Assembly: GCF_001955535.1 (NCBI RefSeq)
Contig: NZ_MPVN01000001.1
Coordinates: forward strand, 248,001 to 312,000
DNA length: 64,000 nucleotides
From: Paenibacillus sp. FSL H7-0326
Lineage (GTDB): Bacteria; Bacillota; Bacilli; Paenibacillales; Paenibacillaceae
Direction of reading: 5' to 3'
Of the stretch, positions 63,170 to 64,000 are shown piece by piece; within the stretch, counting starts at the first letter, position 1, and every line of letters starts with the position of its first letter. A program made the translations under genes and the position numbers. The notes beneath the pieces are model-generated. The model worked only from the letters and a program-made list of their open reading frames with translations. It ran no database searches and was not told the origin of the DNA.

Positions 63170-64000
63170 CTATTTTACCGTTACAACGATCTTGTCTGTT
63201 TGTGTAACGCCGGCATCGTTAACCAGCTCCGCAACATATTCATAGGTTCCAGCAGCGCGATTCTGAATGGCAATCACCGCTTGCTGACCATTAGGAGAGC
63301 TCGGCACAAGTGTTGTAGCCTCGAGGAGCTCTCCGTTCTCATATAGACGATAAGTATGAGCGTTTGTTCCCCACCACAAGTTCATGAATACGGAGTAGTT
63401 GCCATCTTGATCCCAGTTGTCATTAGAGAGTACTGCTTTTCCTGGATTCGCATCGGTCACCGTAACAACAAGCTCGGAGCCTGTAGTCGTTCCATAAGTA
63501 TTCGTCAGCTCGTAAGTATATACGTACGTACCATTGCTTTTGCCAGTAATCGAGGTCGTTGCTGTTTGTCTCTCCGGAGACTTGTCACTGAGCTTCTGCT
63601 GATCAATGAGTTCACCGTTCTCATACAGCTTGTACTCTGTTGCATTGTTTCCCCACCACAAATTCATCGTTACATCATAATTCCCATTTCTCAGCCCCGT
63701 GTATCCGTGATTGCTCGTCAGTGCAGCATGTCCAGGCACACCGCCAGGAAGTACCGGTTCTTCTGGAACCTCTGGTTCTTCAGGCTCTTGAGGCTCTTCC
63801 GTTTCCTCCGCTGCAACAATATCCTCAATTCCCCTTGGTTTCAACTGATAATTCCCACGAAAAATGGCAGAAACTCCGGTAATACTGACTTTGTCGCCTT
63901 CCTGATAAGGGAACTCTTCGAGGCTTAGTCCTGTTCTTGTATCTACCCGAATATGATTCGTTTGATCTGAAACGGCATCAAATTCGAAGGACCCCGTCGG
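63170..64000 (-). CDS. C-terminal part of a large extracellular multidomain protein (5' end outside window)
   Basis: The frame is open to the window edge. In order it has the end of an OB-fold-like domain (EGDKVSITGVSAIFRGNYQL), a linker of about 30 residues made of Glu-Pro pairs with Val, and two about 95-residue repeats containing the sequence NLWWGNNA or NLWWGTNA followed by KLYENGE or RLYENGE. Such repeats occur at the ends of secreted nucleases, chitinases and 5'-nucleotidases of Bacillus and Paenibacillus and are thought to bind surfaces or polymers. The catalytic part is not visible. Confidence 0.8.
   Translation of the reverse strand, partial: PTGSFEFDAVSDQTNHIRVDTRTGLSLEEFPYQEGDKVSITGVSAIFRGNYQLKPRGIEDIVAAEETEEPQEPEEPEVPEEPVLPGGVPGHAALTSNHGYTGLRNGNYDVTMNLWWGNNATEYKLYENGELIDQQKLSDKSPERQTATTSITGKSNGTYVYTYELTNTYGTTTGSELVVTVTDANPGKAVLSNDNWDQDGNYSVFMNLWWGTNAHTYRLYENGELLEATTLVPSSPNGQQAVIAIQNRAAGTYEYVAELVNDAGVTQTDKIVVTVK

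Noticed and set aside
1..64000. CRISPR arrays, insertion sequences, tRNA and rRNA genes
   Set aside because: No regularly spaced repeats, transposase frames with terminal repeats, or recognisable tRNA or rRNA sequences were seen on reading both strands.

Overview
The window looks like chromosomal DNA of a spore-forming Firmicute, most probably Paenibacillus or a close relative. Pointers are AGGAGG-type ribosome binding sites everywhere, many TTG and GTG starts, a lipoprotein ABC system with a divergent membrane-bound AraC regulator, a glutaminyl-tRNA synthetase behind a T-box leader, and a bacillibactin-type operon. No rRNA, tRNA, CRISPR array, insertion sequence or phage was found. The genus is inferred from gene content, not from a search.

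Positions 1-1250 are accessory. Two copies of a sequence resembling integron attC sites (around 124-146 and 698-846) bracket a HIT-family gene broken by one in-frame TGA. Next to them is a complete-looking type I toxin-antitoxin locus: a 31-residue holin-like toxin and a converging antisense RNA promoter. Positions 1450-9120 hold single housekeeping or hypothetical genes: a GDSL esterase, an isochorismatase-like hydrolase, exonuclease III, a serine hydrolase, a YebC/YeeI protein, a GNAT enzyme and a DUF4184 membrane protein.

Positions 9129-17243 carry a sugar-uptake operon (two permeases, a lipoprotein, two Gfo/Idh/MocA oxidoreductases) with a divergent AraC-type membrane regulator. Positions 17355-22856 carry a tripartite tricarboxylate transporter (TctABC) with a 2-hydroxyacid dehydrogenase and an aminotransferase, suggesting uptake and oxidation of a hydroxy acid. 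Positions 24244-27007 hold an operon whose order matches mauF-E-D-A of methylamine dehydrogenase clusters but which has no catalytic heavy chain. Its MauA-like product keeps 12 cysteines and the two tryptophan regions. This is the most unusual system in the window. Two paralogous proteins of unknown function (22978-23406 and 33658-34080) have sigma-K-like promoters and may be spore-surface proteins.

Positions 27581-48081 are a mixture: an SgrR-like regulator, an SDR, a PPOX flavoprotein, TrmB-azlCD, YjbQ, MarR and NamA, GlnRS with its T-box, a methyltransferase and an unknown gene behind an attenuator-like leader, a DeoR regulator, a MarR-controlled MFS pump, and a GH2 enzyme with a divergent ArsR-type regulator. 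Positions 48310-60455 are a dhbACEBF-mbtH operon. The two adenylation domains of DhbF read as glycine and threonine, so the predicted product is bacillibactin. A divergent Fur-controlled siderophore-binding lipoprotein follows, then an EamA transporter, and the window ends inside a large secreted multidomain protein.
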